A stretch of DNA of 36,355 bases from a virus: positions 1 to 36,355 of IMG/VR virus record IMGVR_UViG_3300031630_000011; one strand, written 5' to 3'. The notes beneath the pieces were generated by a model. The model saw nothing but the letters and a program-made list of their open reading frames with translations, was not told the DNA's origin and did not search any database. Positions 1-10,100 of this stretch are shown here, piece after piece (within the stretch, counting starts at the first letter, position 1; every line of letters starts with the position of its first letter). Both the position numbers and the translations under genes were made by a program.

Positions 1-201
1 GAATCTACTAAAAGAATTGCTCGTGATATAGAAATCTATAGAAAAAGAGACGATGTAAAAGAAATAGAAAGTTCTGGTGGAAACACAAAGGATAAGAATA
101 TACAAAGAGGTACGAAGGATCTAATGTCTGCAATTCAAAAGGGTATTAAAAGTAGTACTGAAGAAAGCGACATAGAAGACATAGAAATTACAGAAGAATA
201 A
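1..201 (+). CDS. C-terminal 66 residues of an unknown protein, 5' end outside window
   Basis: An open frame runs from the first base to the TAA at 199-201, one base before the terminase start. The visible part is basic at first and ends in a very acidic tail rich in Glu, Asp and Ile. In T4 the small terminase gene (16) sits just upstream of 17, so a small terminase is possible from position alone. Nothing in the visible residues proves it. Confidence 0.6.
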   Translation, partial: ESTKRIARDIEIYRKRDDVKEIESSGGNTKDKNIQRGTKDLMSAIQKGIKSSTEESDIEDIEITEE

Positions 202-202
202 A

Positions 203-2035
203 ATGGCAAACGATTCATACGTCGGTGATAATAAATGGATACCAAAGGACGAGAGCGATGTAGATTCAGGCAAAATTGTTTGGTCTACTAAACAAGTTGA
301 CGATCTTATGGTTGCAATGGATCAAGGTTTTAGACCTAAAGTTGCTATGCCATTTTATGAGGGTAAAACATTCCTAAAAAAAGGTAATCTAGTATTTGAA
401 TATACTGATGAAGAAATAAGTGAGTTAGCAAAGTGTGCTACTGACATTGTCCATTTTGCAGAAACATACGCAGTTGTAATGACTGATAATGGTATTCAAC
501 AAGTAAAGCTTAGAGAATATCAAAAGACAATGTTGAGAAACTTTCAAGAAGAAAGATTCAATATTGTATTAGCATCACGTCAGATGGGTAAAACAGTTAC
601 CGCATCTATATTTAATGCATGGTACTTAATATTCAATACAGATAAGAACACATTACTACTTGCCAATAAATCAGATTCAACAAAAGAAATTATAGATAAG
701 GCGAAAGTTGTAGTTGAGAACGTTCCATTCTTTATGAAACCAGGTATCGTTAAATATGATGTAATGAATGTTAAGTGTGATAATGGTTGTAGATTAGTAG
801 GACAAGCTACCACAGCGAAAGCAGGTATTGGTTTTACAATTCATAATCTATATCTTGATGAGTTTGCACATATTCACCCAACGATTGTGGATGCGTTCTA
901 TGAGAATGTTTATCCAACGTTATCAGCATCTAAGGTATCTCGTATTACAATAACATCAACGCCTAATGGATTTAATAAATTCTATCAAATATATGCGGCA
1001 GCAGATAGAGGCGAAAACGAATATAAGCCAATGCGAATTGACTGGTGGGAACATCCAGACAGAGATGATGCATGGTATGAAAGAGAACTTGGAAATTTAG
1101 GTTCTATAGAAGCATTTAATAGACAGTACGGAAATGAATTCGTTTCATCTTCTAATCTATTATTAGATCCTATTGATTTAAAGAAAATGCGAAAGCGAGT
1201 ACAGAAATATGTACACCATGATTTTGAAATATTTGATGACACAGGAATAGATACAAATGGTTTTTTATTATTTGATCCAACATTCGACATAGAAACAGTA
1301 CAAGATAAAGATAAATTCTGGGTATTTTCTGTAGATATTGCAGAAGGAAACGGAGGAGATCATTCAGTTATTAATATATTTGAATTAATACCGATGTCTG
1401 TTGGTGAAATAGAAGCACAATTGAATCCAGGTGCAATGTATGATTTCTTTAAATTAAATCAGATAGGGATATTCAGGTCCAACGAACATGTCATTGAAGA
1501 TTTTGCTAAAGTACTTTATATCTTAGCATGTGATATCTTTTATAATGAGAATGTTAAGATGATCGTAGAATACAACACATATGGGTCTATATTATTCCAA
1601 TACTTAAGATCTGTATTCCCGCAAAGAAATGATTTTGATGATGATATGGTAGTTAAGTTTAGACATAGACATGATTCTAAGACTTTAAAACATGGACTTA
1701 AAATTAAATCAGATAATAAAGCTATATTTTGTCAGAATTTTTCAAAACTGTATAAAATAAATAGGATAAATATAACAGATGAAACGACTATAAACGAAGC
1801 AAGTCTTTTTGGTGGTTTACCAAGAGGCGGGTATGGAGCTCAAATGGGAAATGACGATGCAGTCATGACAGTTATAAGTTCTACTGAGTTTTTTAACACA
1901 ACTGATTATGCAGATTGTGTAGAAGAACTTCTAGATTTTATAGATCCAGACATTCACGATAAGATGGAGATGGTATTATATAAAGATAATAAATCCGATG
2001 GAGATTTACAATATGACATATATGACCTGATCTAA
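203..2035 (+). CDS. terL: Terminase large subunit (T4 gp17-like)
   Basis: This is the ATP-driven DNA packaging motor and headful nuclease that docks on the portal. At 610 residues it has the length of T4 gp17. The N-terminal ATPase shows a Walker A motif (SRQMGKT, residues 125-131), a Walker B with catalytic Glu (YLDE, 217-220) and a coupling motif (TSTPNG, about 252). The C-terminal RNase H-like nuclease begins near residue 372 with a VDIAEG segment that supplies the first metal-binding Asp. ATG at 203 follows the previous stop by one base, so the two genes are likely co-transcribed. Confidence 0.96.
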   Translation: MANDSYVGDNKWIPKDESDVDSGKIVWSTKQVDDLMVAMDQGFRPKVAMPFYEGKTFLKKGNLVFEYTDEEISELAKCATDIVHFAETYAVVMTDNGIQQVKLREYQKTMLRNFQEERFNIVLASRQMGKTVTASIFNAWYLIFNTDKNTLLLANKSDSTKEIIDKAKVVVENVPFFMKPGIVKYDVMNVKCDNGCRLVGQATTAKAGIGFTIHNLYLDEFAHIHPTIVDAFYENVYPTLSASKVSRITITSTPNGFNKFYQIYAAADRGENEYKPMRIDWWEHPDRDDAWYERELGNLGSIEAFNRQYGNEFVSSSNLLLDPIDLKKMRKRVQKYVHHDFEIFDDTGIDTNGFLLFDPTFDIETVQDKDKFWVFSVDIAEGNGGDHSVINIFELIPMSVGEIEAQLNPGAMYDFFKLNQIGIFRSNEHVIEDFAKVLYILACDIFYNENVKMIVEYNTYGSILFQYLRSVFPQRNDFDDDMVVKFRHRHDSKTLKHGLKIKSDNKAIFCQNFSKLYKINRINITDETTINEASLFGGLPRGGYGAQMGNDDAVMTVISSTEFFNTTDYADCVEELLDFIDPDIHDKMEMVLYKDNKSDGDLQYDIYDLI

Positions 2036-2055
2036 ATAAATTTCGAAATAAGAGT

Positions 2056-2071
2056 AGATATATAATAAAAG
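2056..2071 (+). promoter_or_regulatory. Putative late promoter motif before tail sheath
   Basis: AGATATATAATAAAAG lies 25 bases before the sheath start. Near-identical copies precede tail tube, the tape measure block, two lysis-region genes and the RNA at 31190. It recalls the T4 late box TATAAATA but is longer. The promoter role is inferred from repeated placement before structural genes. Confidence 0.5.
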
Positions 2072-2095
2072 TAAAAAAACAAAAATAGAAAAATT

Positions 2096-4948
2096 ATGGC
2101 ACTAAGTCCTCAATTACTACAGTTCAAGAGCTCAGGCGTATATCGCTTAGAGTTTGACAAATCACAAACGGTAAACATTCCAGCAGAAACTATTAGATTA
2201 GTTGTAGGATCCTCTAAAAAAGGACCTTATAACACTCCGGTATTTATTGAAAATATTGAGCAATTCACTCAAGTATTCGGTGGTATCGACAAATCTTTAG
2301 AAAAGAAAGGTATGTATTTCCACAGATCATGTATCGAAACTCTTTCAAGAGGACCGATCTTGGCTTTAAATTTAACAGTAAAAGACGCAGCAGACAGAAT
2401 TGCATTGGTATCGCCAGCAACTAACTCTTCACAAGAAGGATTAGCAGCTACAACGGCATCGGTTCAATACAGTACAGTGTTTGATACAGATAAATTTTGG
2501 GTACCATCTGATATAAAAACATTAACAGCAGCAAATAATATTTCTGCAACTTCAGACAACGCAATTTCATTCGCGAACATCAAACAAGAACCTATTACAG
2601 TTATCATAAGACAAGCTGCTAATACTGCAGGTTTTGAAATGACAGCAAGAGAATGGTATGGTGAAGGAAACGTACCAGAAGGTATTGAAGATTTAGATTA
2701 CGTATCTGATTACATGGTAGACGTATTTGTATTTAAAGGATCTTTCGATGCTTCTATATTACAAAATGACCCTACATACGGTGCATTCTTTACTGAAAAA
2801 GGTTTAGAAAGATCTAAATTAGCTAGCTTTACAGCTTTGAGAGAAGTTAGTTTAGTAGCACAATATTCTGGATCAGTTATTCCTGAATTTCAAGATCAAG
2901 AAGGTCGTCAATTATACATTGAGACTTTAATTAACTTGGAAGCAAGAAGAACAGGTTTATTCTGTGCAATCAATGAAGAAGCTTTAGGTTCTATCGATTT
3001 CGTTGGTAATGACTTTAACATCTATCAAGATTACAAGGTATTATCACATAGAGTTGAACAAGATGCAACACCTAATGCTATTCCAACTGATAAAATAACA
3101 GAAGTTTCTGCAAATGAAGTAGTTTTAAAAACTGCAACAATTGGTGATTTACTAACAGCAGGTATTAGTGACAACGGATATTTAAGAGCAGCAGTTGCAG
3201 GAGAATTTACAAAGATTTCTTCAATTGCTCAAGATGCAGGAGATGTTAGAATTACAACAGAAGCAAATATTAAACCAAATGTATATGAAGAATTTGCAGA
3301 TCTTACTGCAGGTACTTTTAATTCAGGAGCAGTAACTGTTGTTGACGGAGAAATACATATTGCAAGCCCTGCAGGTAACGGAATTAACGCAGGTGCATTA
3401 ATCGCAGCAAACGGTGTTGTACAAGGTAACTTCTTATTAGCATCAAACGGTGTAGATTATATAGCTATCGCAACATTAGACGAAGAATACTCGTCACCTA
3501 ACGGAAACGTTATAAGAATTGTAGCCGCAGGTGGAGGATCATTTAGTTCAACATACGCAGCACCAATAGCAACATCAATTACAGCAAAAGCAAGAACAGC
3601 TAGTACAAGTTTTGAATTTACTACAATTGCACCAAATACTAGAGCAGTAATATTACCTACACAATTAAGCGGTTATGGTTTCATACATGAATCTGGATCA
3701 CCAATATTTAAATTATCTTCTCTAGTAGCAAATGATACATTTGATTGGAAGACAGTTAAAGTAGGAATGTATGTACCAGCAAAAGACGGTAAATTGGCTA
3801 GAATTAAAAGAATTATTAAGACAGTATCAGACGATACACTTTCTAATATTTATGAATTCCAATGTCATAGACAACTTGTTGAAAGACCAGCATATACACT
3901 TAAGAGATATGAGGAAAGTACAACAACTTATACAATGTTCCCATTAGCGGCGGCAACTCAACAGCCAAAGTCAATTTCTCAATTATTAACTCAATTGAAA
4001 CCAGGTAATGGTTTATCTAATACGTTAATAGACAAAGATGCAATAACATTCAGATATGTAGTTGATACATTTGGTTCTTTAGAATCAGGTACTATTCTTA
4101 ATAAAGAAGAAATTACTCAATTATGTAAAGAAAGACAAAATGCTTCTGCAATTCTTAATGCACCTATGGTGAAAGAATTTAAAGCAGCAACTAATCCTTC
4201 TTTCAAAAATTCTTTAGGAGCATTTGATACAAGATTAGTAGCAACAGGTGGAAACTTAGAACTTAACCCTACTGCAATCTATACATTACCAAGTCTTAAT
4301 GAAGGTGCAAACTTCGGTTTCTACTATTCACCAGGACTTAATATCTCAGAAAACGGTAGAACTAAAGTAATTCCACCAGCAGCATACGTATCTAACAACT
4401 ATATCGACAAATATTTAGACGCATTACCATGGTCTATTATTGCAGGACCAAGAAGAGGTGTTGTAGGAGGTACAGGTGTACAAGGTTTAGAATTTGCATT
4501 TGATAAAAATGATAGAGATAACTTAGAGCCATTTGGTATTAACCCAATCGTATTCGAAAGAGGAGTTGGTTTAACTATTAAAGGTAATAAAACTGCACAA
4601 CAATCAATTCAATCAGCATTATCTTCTGCTCACGTAAGAGAAGCGATGATCTATATTGAAGATGGTTTAGCAGAAATCTTGAAAAACTATTTATTCGAGT
4701 TCAATAACGCTCAAACTAGATTAGAGATTAAGACTTTAGCAGATTCATTTATGGAATCAGTTAAGAAAGACGGAGGTGTATACGATTATAGAAACATCAT
4801 GGATGGATCTAACAACACTAACGATGTAATTGATCACAACATGGGTATTTTAGATACTTTTGTTGAGCCAGTTAAAGGTCTTGAAATCTTAGTATCGAGA
4901 GTAACTATCTTGAATACAGGAGAAATAGCAACTGGGAACTTTGCATAA
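2096..4948 (+). CDS. Tail sheath protein (T4 gp18-like)
   Basis: This is the contractile tail sheath subunit. The first 90 residues have the sheath start pattern: a Val-Tyr segment, a VVGSSKKGP stretch and a phage-type FTQVFGG loop. The C-terminal 300 residues carry the conserved sheath fold, with a PGLN/ISENGR region, a GPRRG loop and a helical end. At 950 residues it is much longer than T4 gp18 (659). The extra length lies mostly at about residues 330-560, a Thr/Ala-rich stretch likely to form surface domains. The tail tube follows directly. Confidence 0.93.
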   Translation: MALSPQLLQFKSSGVYRLEFDKSQTVNIPAETIRLVVGSSKKGPYNTPVFIENIEQFTQVFGGIDKSLEKKGMYFHRSCIETLSRGPILALNLTVKDAADRIALVSPATNSSQEGLAATTASVQYSTVFDTDKFWVPSDIKTLTAANNISATSDNAISFANIKQEPITVIIRQAANTAGFEMTAREWYGEGNVPEGIEDLDYVSDYMVDVFVFKGSFDASILQNDPTYGAFFTEKGLERSKLASFTALREVSLVAQYSGSVIPEFQDQEGRQLYIETLINLEARRTGLFCAINEEALGSIDFVGNDFNIYQDYKVLSHRVEQDATPNAIPTDKITEVSANEVVLKTATIGDLLTAGISDNGYLRAAVAGEFTKISSIAQDAGDVRITTEANIKPNVYEEFADLTAGTFNSGAVTVVDGEIHIASPAGNGINAGALIAANGVVQGNFLLASNGVDYIAIATLDEEYSSPNGNVIRIVAAGGGSFSSTYAAPIATSITAKARTASTSFEFTTIAPNTRAVILPTQLSGYGFIHESGSPIFKLSSLVANDTFDWKTVKVGMYVPAKDGKLARIKRIIKTVSDDTLSNIYEFQCHRQLVERPAYTLKRYEESTTTYTMFPLAAATQQPKSISQLLTQLKPGNGLSNTLIDKDAITFRYVVDTFGSLESGTILNKEEITQLCKERQNASAILNAPMVKEFKAATNPSFKNSLGAFDTRLVATGGNLELNPTAIYTLPSLNEGANFGFYYSPGLNISENGRTKVIPPAAYVSNNYIDKYLDALPWSIIAGPRRGVVGGTGVQGLEFAFDKNDRDNLEPFGINPIVFERGVGLTIKGNKTAQQSIQSALSSAHVREAMIYIEDGLAEILKNYLFEFNNAQTRLEIKTLADSFMESVKKDGGVYDYRNIMDGSNNTNDVIDHNMGILDTFVEPVKGLEILVSRVTILNTGEIATGNFA

Positions 4949-4955
4949 CAAAATA

Positions 4956-4970
4956 AGATATATAAAATAA
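4956..4970 (+). promoter_or_regulatory. Putative late promoter motif before tail tube
   Basis: AGATATATAAAATAA sits 14-28 bases before the tube ATG and matches the motif at 2056. A separate promoter would allow the tube to be made in larger amounts than the sheath transcript alone provides. The role is inferred. Confidence 0.45.
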
Positions 4971-4983
4971 ACACATACAAATT

Positions 4984-5541
4984 ATGGCATTACCACACTA
5001 TTCAGAAGATCAAACACAAAAGAAAGGGAAGAACTTCGAACCTGTACAAGCTAACCTTTTTGAGGTAACTATTTTACCTCCAGACGGTGTTGCTGGACAA
5101 GAACTATTATTGCAACATGTTAATACTATTGGAGGATTAGCAGCATTGCATAAAGATATTTCACCTATCACTCAAAAGTATAAACAAGCTACTAGATCAT
5201 TCGCTGGTACAGTAGATGATACTTCGATAGATGTAGCTATTAACTTTTCATTGAACTTAAATGATTCTAACCAAGCGTACTTATATAAAACATTACGTCA
5301 ATGGTACAGAGCACAATATAATCCAGAAACTGGTGAAATGGGCTTGAAGAAGAATTATGTAGGAACAATTGTAATAGTTCAATTTAACAGAGAAGGTGAT
5401 ATTTTCAGAAAAATCACTTTAGATGACTGTTTCATTATTTCAGGACTTTCATTTACAGATTCACTTGATTATTCATCAGGAGATGTACAAACATTAGATA
5501 TCACATGGAGATCTGATGTATATGCAGAAGAAGTAAACTAA
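4984..5541 (+). CDS. Tail tube protein (T4 gp19-like)
   Basis: This is the tail tube subunit that stacks in hexameric rings inside the sheath. The 185-residue length is close to T4 gp19 (163). It is beta-rich, with an N-terminal segment leading to FEVTILPP and a C-terminal stretch near FTDSLDYSSGD that ends in DITWRSD, typical of gp19-type tube proteins. The position right after the sheath gene is the conserved T4 order, and a strong terminator follows. Confidence 0.92.
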   Translation: MALPHYSEDQTQKKGKNFEPVQANLFEVTILPPDGVAGQELLLQHVNTIGGLAALHKDISPITQKYKQATRSFAGTVDDTSIDVAINFSLNLNDSNQAYLYKTLRQWYRAQYNPETGEMGLKKNYVGTIVIVQFNREGDIFRKITLDDCFIISGLSFTDSLDYSSGDVQTLDITWRSDVYAEEVN

Positions 5542-5549
5542 TTAAACTT

Positions 5550-5586
5550 AATAAGAAGGCTTCGCAAGAAACCTTCTTATTTTTTG
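5550..5586 (+). terminator. Rho-independent terminator after tail tube
   Basis: AATAAGAAGG (5550-5559) pairs perfectly with CCTTCTTATT (5572-5581) and is followed by a run of T. A small inner hairpin (CTTCGCAAG) may extend it. It closes the sheath-tube unit. Confidence 0.85.
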
Positions 5587-5625
5587 TAAAATAAATATAA
5601 TATATTATTAACATACCAAAATATT

Positions 5626-5844
5626 ATGAATAACCACAAATTAACAAAAAAGCTTCAAGTTCTTCTTAGCGAGATTGAAGTGGCCGCAGTTAATCGATGT
5701 ATTTTAAATGATGCGTTGGAGACTGAAAACCGGCCAGTTTCTGTTAGCGCATGGATACGAGATTTAATAAAAAGAGAATTAAGTATCAAAGCCGTCGAAC
5801 AGAAGTCTTTTATTAAAAATAAGCTAAAAAATCTAAATAAATAA
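5626..5844 (+). CDS. Small ribbon-helix-helix-like protein
   Basis: This is a 72-residue basic protein. A beta-strand-like start (KLQVLLSEIE) is followed by a helix and then SVSAWIRDLIKREL, which resembles the second helix of ribbon-helix-helix DNA-binding proteins. It starts its own unit after a terminator and ends 4 bases before the gp26-like gene. A regulator inside a virion block would be unusual. An anti-parallel open frame overlaps it but has no similar support. The assignment rests on pattern only. Confidence 0.6.
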   Translation: MNNHKLTKKLQVLLSEIEVAAVNRCILNDALETENRPVSVSAWIRDLIKRELSIKAVEQKSFIKNKLKNLNK

Positions 5845-5848
5845 TAAC

Positions 5849-6853
5849 ATGAACGAAAAAGTAAACAAAAACGAAGAAGCTGCAAAAGCGATGTTAGAAG
5901 CCAAAGATCAAATTAACTCAAAGGCAACTGACAGTCAAGCAACTGAAACGGTCGCAGCAGAAATGCTAGAGACAGTAGACTCTAATGGATTAGGTAAAGT
6001 CAACATGGATAACTTTGGACAAGCAAGACCTGAAAAGTCTGCAGACCAGTTTTTAGGATGGATGAATCTTGATCAAGAAACTCTGCCATCAAAGGGTAAA
6101 TTCTATCCACGTGATACTGTGATTAAAATCAGATCTGCGAGAGCTGCTGAAATTAGACACTTTTCTACAATGGATGAGAACAACTACATTGATATGGAAG
6201 AGAAATTGAATCACATCGTGGAGATGTGTACTCAGATCACTGCAAACGATAAGAGATTATCTTACAAGGATATTTTAGAAGAAGATAGAATTGTAATTCT
6301 ATTGACTATTAGAGATCTTACCTTTCCAGAACCAGAGAATAAATTAATTCTTAAAGGTAAAACTGAACACACTAAAAAAACAGTAGATATCGAACTAGCA
6401 ACTAAATATTTAGTTGCCACAGTAGTCCCTACTGAAATAGAAGCTTACTATAGTTCTAAAGACAGAACATATGTTATTAAAACTAGATCAGCTGGTGAAG
6501 TTATGATGCGTCCACCTTCAATTGGTGTAATGCAAGAAATAACTAAGTATTTAAAAGACAGGCAGGAAAAAGAAATAGAATTCGATAAAGCATTTATACA
6601 AATATTACCGTATATCACGCCAGATTGGAGACAACTTAATTTACCTAGAATTTTCAATTTAGAAGTTGACTATAAAGCATGGAACGAAAAGAAATTCATG
6701 GTTATCTATAGACTAGCAGAAAAAATGAAAATTGGAGTTGAAACAACACTTGAAATGGAATTCGATGGGGAGATCGCGAAAGCCCCTCTTGACTTCCCAG
6801 GTGGCATCAAAAGTCTTTTCATTATTTCAGATCTCGCTGGAGAATTACTTTAA
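5849..6853 (+). CDS. Baseplate hub/tail assembly chaperone (T4 gp26-like)
   Basis: This 334-residue protein has a low-complexity charged N-terminus (about 1-70), then LPSKGKFYP and a mixed alpha/beta domain with SYKDILEEDRIVILLTIRD. These match the T4 gp26 baseplate family. It lies just before the tape measure gene, the position of tail assembly chaperones such as lambda gpG. Its stop codon is in a probable +1 frameshift site (CTT TAA G) that would fuse it to the downstream frame. The chaperone role is inferred from position and the shift. Confidence 0.75.
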   Translation: MNEKVNKNEEAAKAMLEAKDQINSKATDSQATETVAAEMLETVDSNGLGKVNMDNFGQARPEKSADQFLGWMNLDQETLPSKGKFYPRDTVIKIRSARAAEIRHFSTMDENNYIDMEEKLNHIVEMCTQITANDKRLSYKDILEEDRIVILLTIRDLTFPEPENKLILKGKTEHTKKTVDIELATKYLVATVVPTEIEAYYSSKDRTYVIKTRSAGEVMMRPPSIGVMQEITKYLKDRQEKEIEFDKAFIQILPYITPDWRQLNLPRIFNLEVDYKAWNEKKFMVIYRLAEKMKIGVETTLEMEFDGEIAKAPLDFPGGIKSLFIISDLAGELL

Positions 6854-6854
6854 G
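6839..6854 (+). promoter_or_regulatory. Probable +1 programmed frameshift signal
   Basis: GGAG at 6839-6842 lies five bases before CTT TAA G (6848-6854). The layout copies bacterial prfB, where a Shine-Dalgarno-like run precedes CTT TGA C and the Leu tRNA slips to TTT. A +1 slip here enters the open frame that ends at 7100. Bacteroidota ribosomes use Shine-Dalgarno pairing weakly, so efficiency is uncertain. Confidence 0.55.
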
Positions 6855-7100
6855 ACTAAGTTCTATCTGGGTATACATCTCAGAATGCAACCGTCAGAGA
6901 TCGAAAATATGTACTACTACGAGTTTTGGTATTATTTAAAGAATCTTTCGGAATACATTAAAGAGAAGAATAATCAGAACAAGGATCAGGAAGAACAGTC
7001 GGCGCAGCAACAGAGCGATATGAGCTCTAAGTACAAAACGCCTTCGATGCCTAAGATCCCACAGATGAGTGCACCTTCAATGAAGATGCCCAAATTCTAA
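6852..7100 (+). CDS. +1 frame extension of the gp26-like protein
   Basis: From AAG at 6852 the +1 frame encodes 82 residues: PSEIENMYYYEFWYYLKNL, then a charged stretch, then a Pro/Met/Ser-rich tail. The PSEIENM pattern resembles the second part of lambda-type gpGT chaperones. Fused to the upstream gene it would give 416 residues. The only nearby ATG in frame (6885) has no clear ribosome site, so it may instead be a separate 71-residue protein starting there. Confidence 0.6.
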   Translation, partial: KTKFYLGIHLRMQPSEIENMYYYEFWYYLKNLSEYIKEKNNQNKDQEEQSAQQQSDMSSKYKTPSMPKIPQMSAPSMKMPKF

Positions 7101-7110
7101 AGATATATAA
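7101..7110 (+). promoter_or_regulatory. Putative late promoter motif
   Basis: AGATATATAA follows the previous stop directly and matches the motif at 2056. It lies before a terminator-like hairpin, so transcripts from here would have to read through to reach the tape measure gene. A weaker copy (AGATATACAC, 7161-7170) sits after the hairpin. Confidence 0.35.
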
Positions 7111-7121
7111 AGAGTACATAG

Positions 7122-7150
7122 ACAAACGCTACATTAGTAGCGTTTGTTTT
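7122..7150 (+). terminator. Terminator before tape measure gene
   Basis: ACAAACGCTAC (7122-7132) and GTAGCGTTTGT (7137-7147) form a perfect 11-bp stem with a four-base ATTA loop, followed by TTTT. It separates chaperone and tape measure transcripts. Confidence 0.8.
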
Positions 7151-7175
7151 ATACTAAAAAAGATATACACATAAA

Positions 7176-10100
7176 TTGGCAGCACTAATACCACCATTTT
7201 TAGCCAGCGCATTCGAAAGAATGGGTTCAGGTAATAAATTCTTAGAACAGATAACAGTTAATACCCAGAAAACAGCAACATCGGTTTCTGTAGGTGGTGA
7301 CCTGTACAAAAAAATTGATGAACTTGTCAAAGCGCTAAAGGGCGGCAAGGCCTCAGGTGGAAGCAGCAAACTTTCTATTAAAGAAGCATTAGTACTTAGA
7401 ATTACTTCAGGTGCATTAGAACCTATTGGACTTGGTTTAGGTATAATTGTAGATTCATTGAATCGTGCACCAGACGGTGAAGAACTTAAAATAAAAATGG
7501 AAGCGCTGACTAACGGTCTTCTATCACTTGGTGATGTAGGTTGGTCAATATTAAAGTTTGCAGGATTAATGATATTAGCATTACCGCTATTAATTCTTGC
7601 AGGACTCGCAATGATAGTAACAGTACCACTAATTAAATTAATGGTAGACGGTCTAATGTGGGCTACTAAGAAATTAACTAAGAAAGGATTAAAAAACATT
7701 GCAGCACTTGGTGATGTAGGTAAAGCTTTAATGATACTATCAGTGAGTTTAGTATTAGTTGCGTTATTAGCACCTTATGCATTAAAGGGATTATTAGTAG
7801 CAGGTGCAATATTACTAGGATTCGGATTGATGTTAATGGTACTAGATAAAATGGGACTAGATCCAAAGGGTATCAAAAAACTTGGAAATGCATTAAAATC
7901 ACTAGCACTTGGTTTATTAGGACTTAGTTTAACACTTGTGTTGATAGGATTTATTGGATCTTATGTTTTAGCAGGATTAGGAACAGCAGTGATGGTTGTA
8001 TTAACAATCGGTGCAATGTTCTGGTTATTAGATAAGATGCAAGTTGATAAATCAATGAAAAAAACAGGCTTAGCACTTATATTTGCTGCAGGAGCAATAT
8101 TGTCAGTATCTATAGCATTAGTATTATCTCACCTTATATTAGGAAGTATTGGTTTTGAAGAAGTAGCGAAAGTCATGTTAATTGTGGCAGGTATAGCAGT
8201 AGTATTCGGTGTTATTGGATTAGCTGGTAAACAAATTAGAAAAGGAGCTAAGGCTCTTATATTTGCAGCCGGAGCAATCGTTGCACTTTCTGTAGCTATT
8301 TGGATCATGCAAATGGTTTTAGGTAATATGACAGGAGATGATGTTTTAACATCGTATAAAGTACTTGCAGTTATTGCAGGTATAGGAATAGTAATGGCAG
8401 TTGCAGGTTTAGCACACAAACAAATTAAAAAAGGTGCAATAGCAATGGGCTTTGCAGCAATATCGTTAATAGCAATAGGAATTGGTGTGGCAGTAATGGG
8501 CTGGGCAGTTAAAGACTTAGAATGGAAACACATCGGTATGATGGGTGCAATTATAGGTGGCTTAGCAGTAGCATTTGGAGTAGCAGGAATAGGTCCAATA
8601 CCACTAGCAATTGTATTAGGTTCAGCAGCAATGGCAGTAGCCGGACTTGCTTTACTACCAATAGGGTTAGGTGTATCGGTTTTCGGTGCAGCAATTAAAG
8701 ATTTAACATGGGAACATGTTGGTATGATGGGTGCAATAGTTGTTGGAGTAGGTCTTGCCATGGCAGGTGCCGGTTTAGCTTCTCCATTTATAATAGCAGG
8801 TTCAGCAGCAATGGCAATCGCCGGTGGTGCATTGTTTGCTATTGGAAAAGGAATCACTCCATTAGCATCTATTAATTTCAAAAAATTATTCACAGGTACA
8901 GGTTTATTTGCACCTTCAGGACAAGAAACAGAAGGCTTTATGGGAATTGGTGGTGGAAGACCAAAGACATATTTAGAAGTTATGATAGAATCTATGAGAG
9001 ATTCATTTGCTCTTAATCCATTTACAATTCCATTAGTAATTGCAGGGTCTGCAGCTATGATATTAGTTGGAAAGGCTTTAAATTCTATAGCAATTGGTTT
9101 AGTCGAATTTCAAAAATTATCAGAAGGCATAGATACTAATGTATTAGCAGTGAATGTAATGTTCATGACAAGTATATTATCAGAGACATTTGCAAGAATA
9201 GGTAATAAACACAAAGGAGGATTCTTATTCGGTAGTAATCCAGTAGCTGATGGTATTAAAGCTGTAATGGGAATGGGCGCAGCTCTTACCAATATAGCAG
9301 TTGGTATGCAAAACATGGCCAATCTTAGATTCCCAGTAGAATACGATAAAGACGGTAAACCTACTAAATATGAATCAATGGATTCAGACGCACCAGTACG
9401 AGTTGCTGCAAACGCAGCTATGATCACTCGTGTTTTAGCAAAAGTATTTGGAGATATAGGAACAGAATTTCCAGGTGGTAAAAAATCACTATGGGAATCT
9501 GTATTTGGAGGTGGAACACCATCTCCAGTAGCTGATGGTATTTCAGCTGTGATGGGAATGGGAGGAGCGCTTACTGGCGTAGCTTTAGGATTCCAAGCAA
9601 TGGCAAATCTTAATTTCCCAATAGCATGGGATAAAGAAGGAAAACCAACAAAATATGCTAAAATTTCAAATCTTTCAGCAAACGCACAAAGAGTTGCAGA
9701 TAATACTAAATTAATAGTAACAGCACTGAGTGGAACCTTCGCTGAAATCGGCGCCGGTAAAACTTCTAAATGGTGGCAAGGATCCACCTCATTTGAAAAA
9801 GGAACCAAAGTAGTTAACGCATTAGGATTACCGCTTAAGAATTTAGCAGAAGGTGTTCAAAATATGGCAGATATGAAATTTGCAGATGGATACGACGCTG
9901 ATGGTAAAGCAACTGGATGGACAAGTCTAAGTGACATGAAACCAGGTGCTTTAAAAAAGAAAATAGGTACTAATACTCAATTATTAATAGAAGCGCTTAC
10001 CGATACATTTACGGCAATTGGTGGTGGTAAATCTAAAACATCAAGTTGGTGGCAAGGAACCACTGCATTTGAAAAGGGTATTGAAGTAATCAGTTTAATA

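Noticed and set aside
6732-6884. ATG at 6732 as the start of the second chaperone frame
   Set aside because: It would need translation deep inside the gp26-like gene in another frame, and the resulting residues look like a shadow until about 6852. A frameshift or ATG 6885 fits better.
7154-9808. Long minus-strand open frames across the tape measure gene
   Set aside because: They mirror a biased coding sequence on the + strand, have no promoters or leaders and encode low-complexity products.
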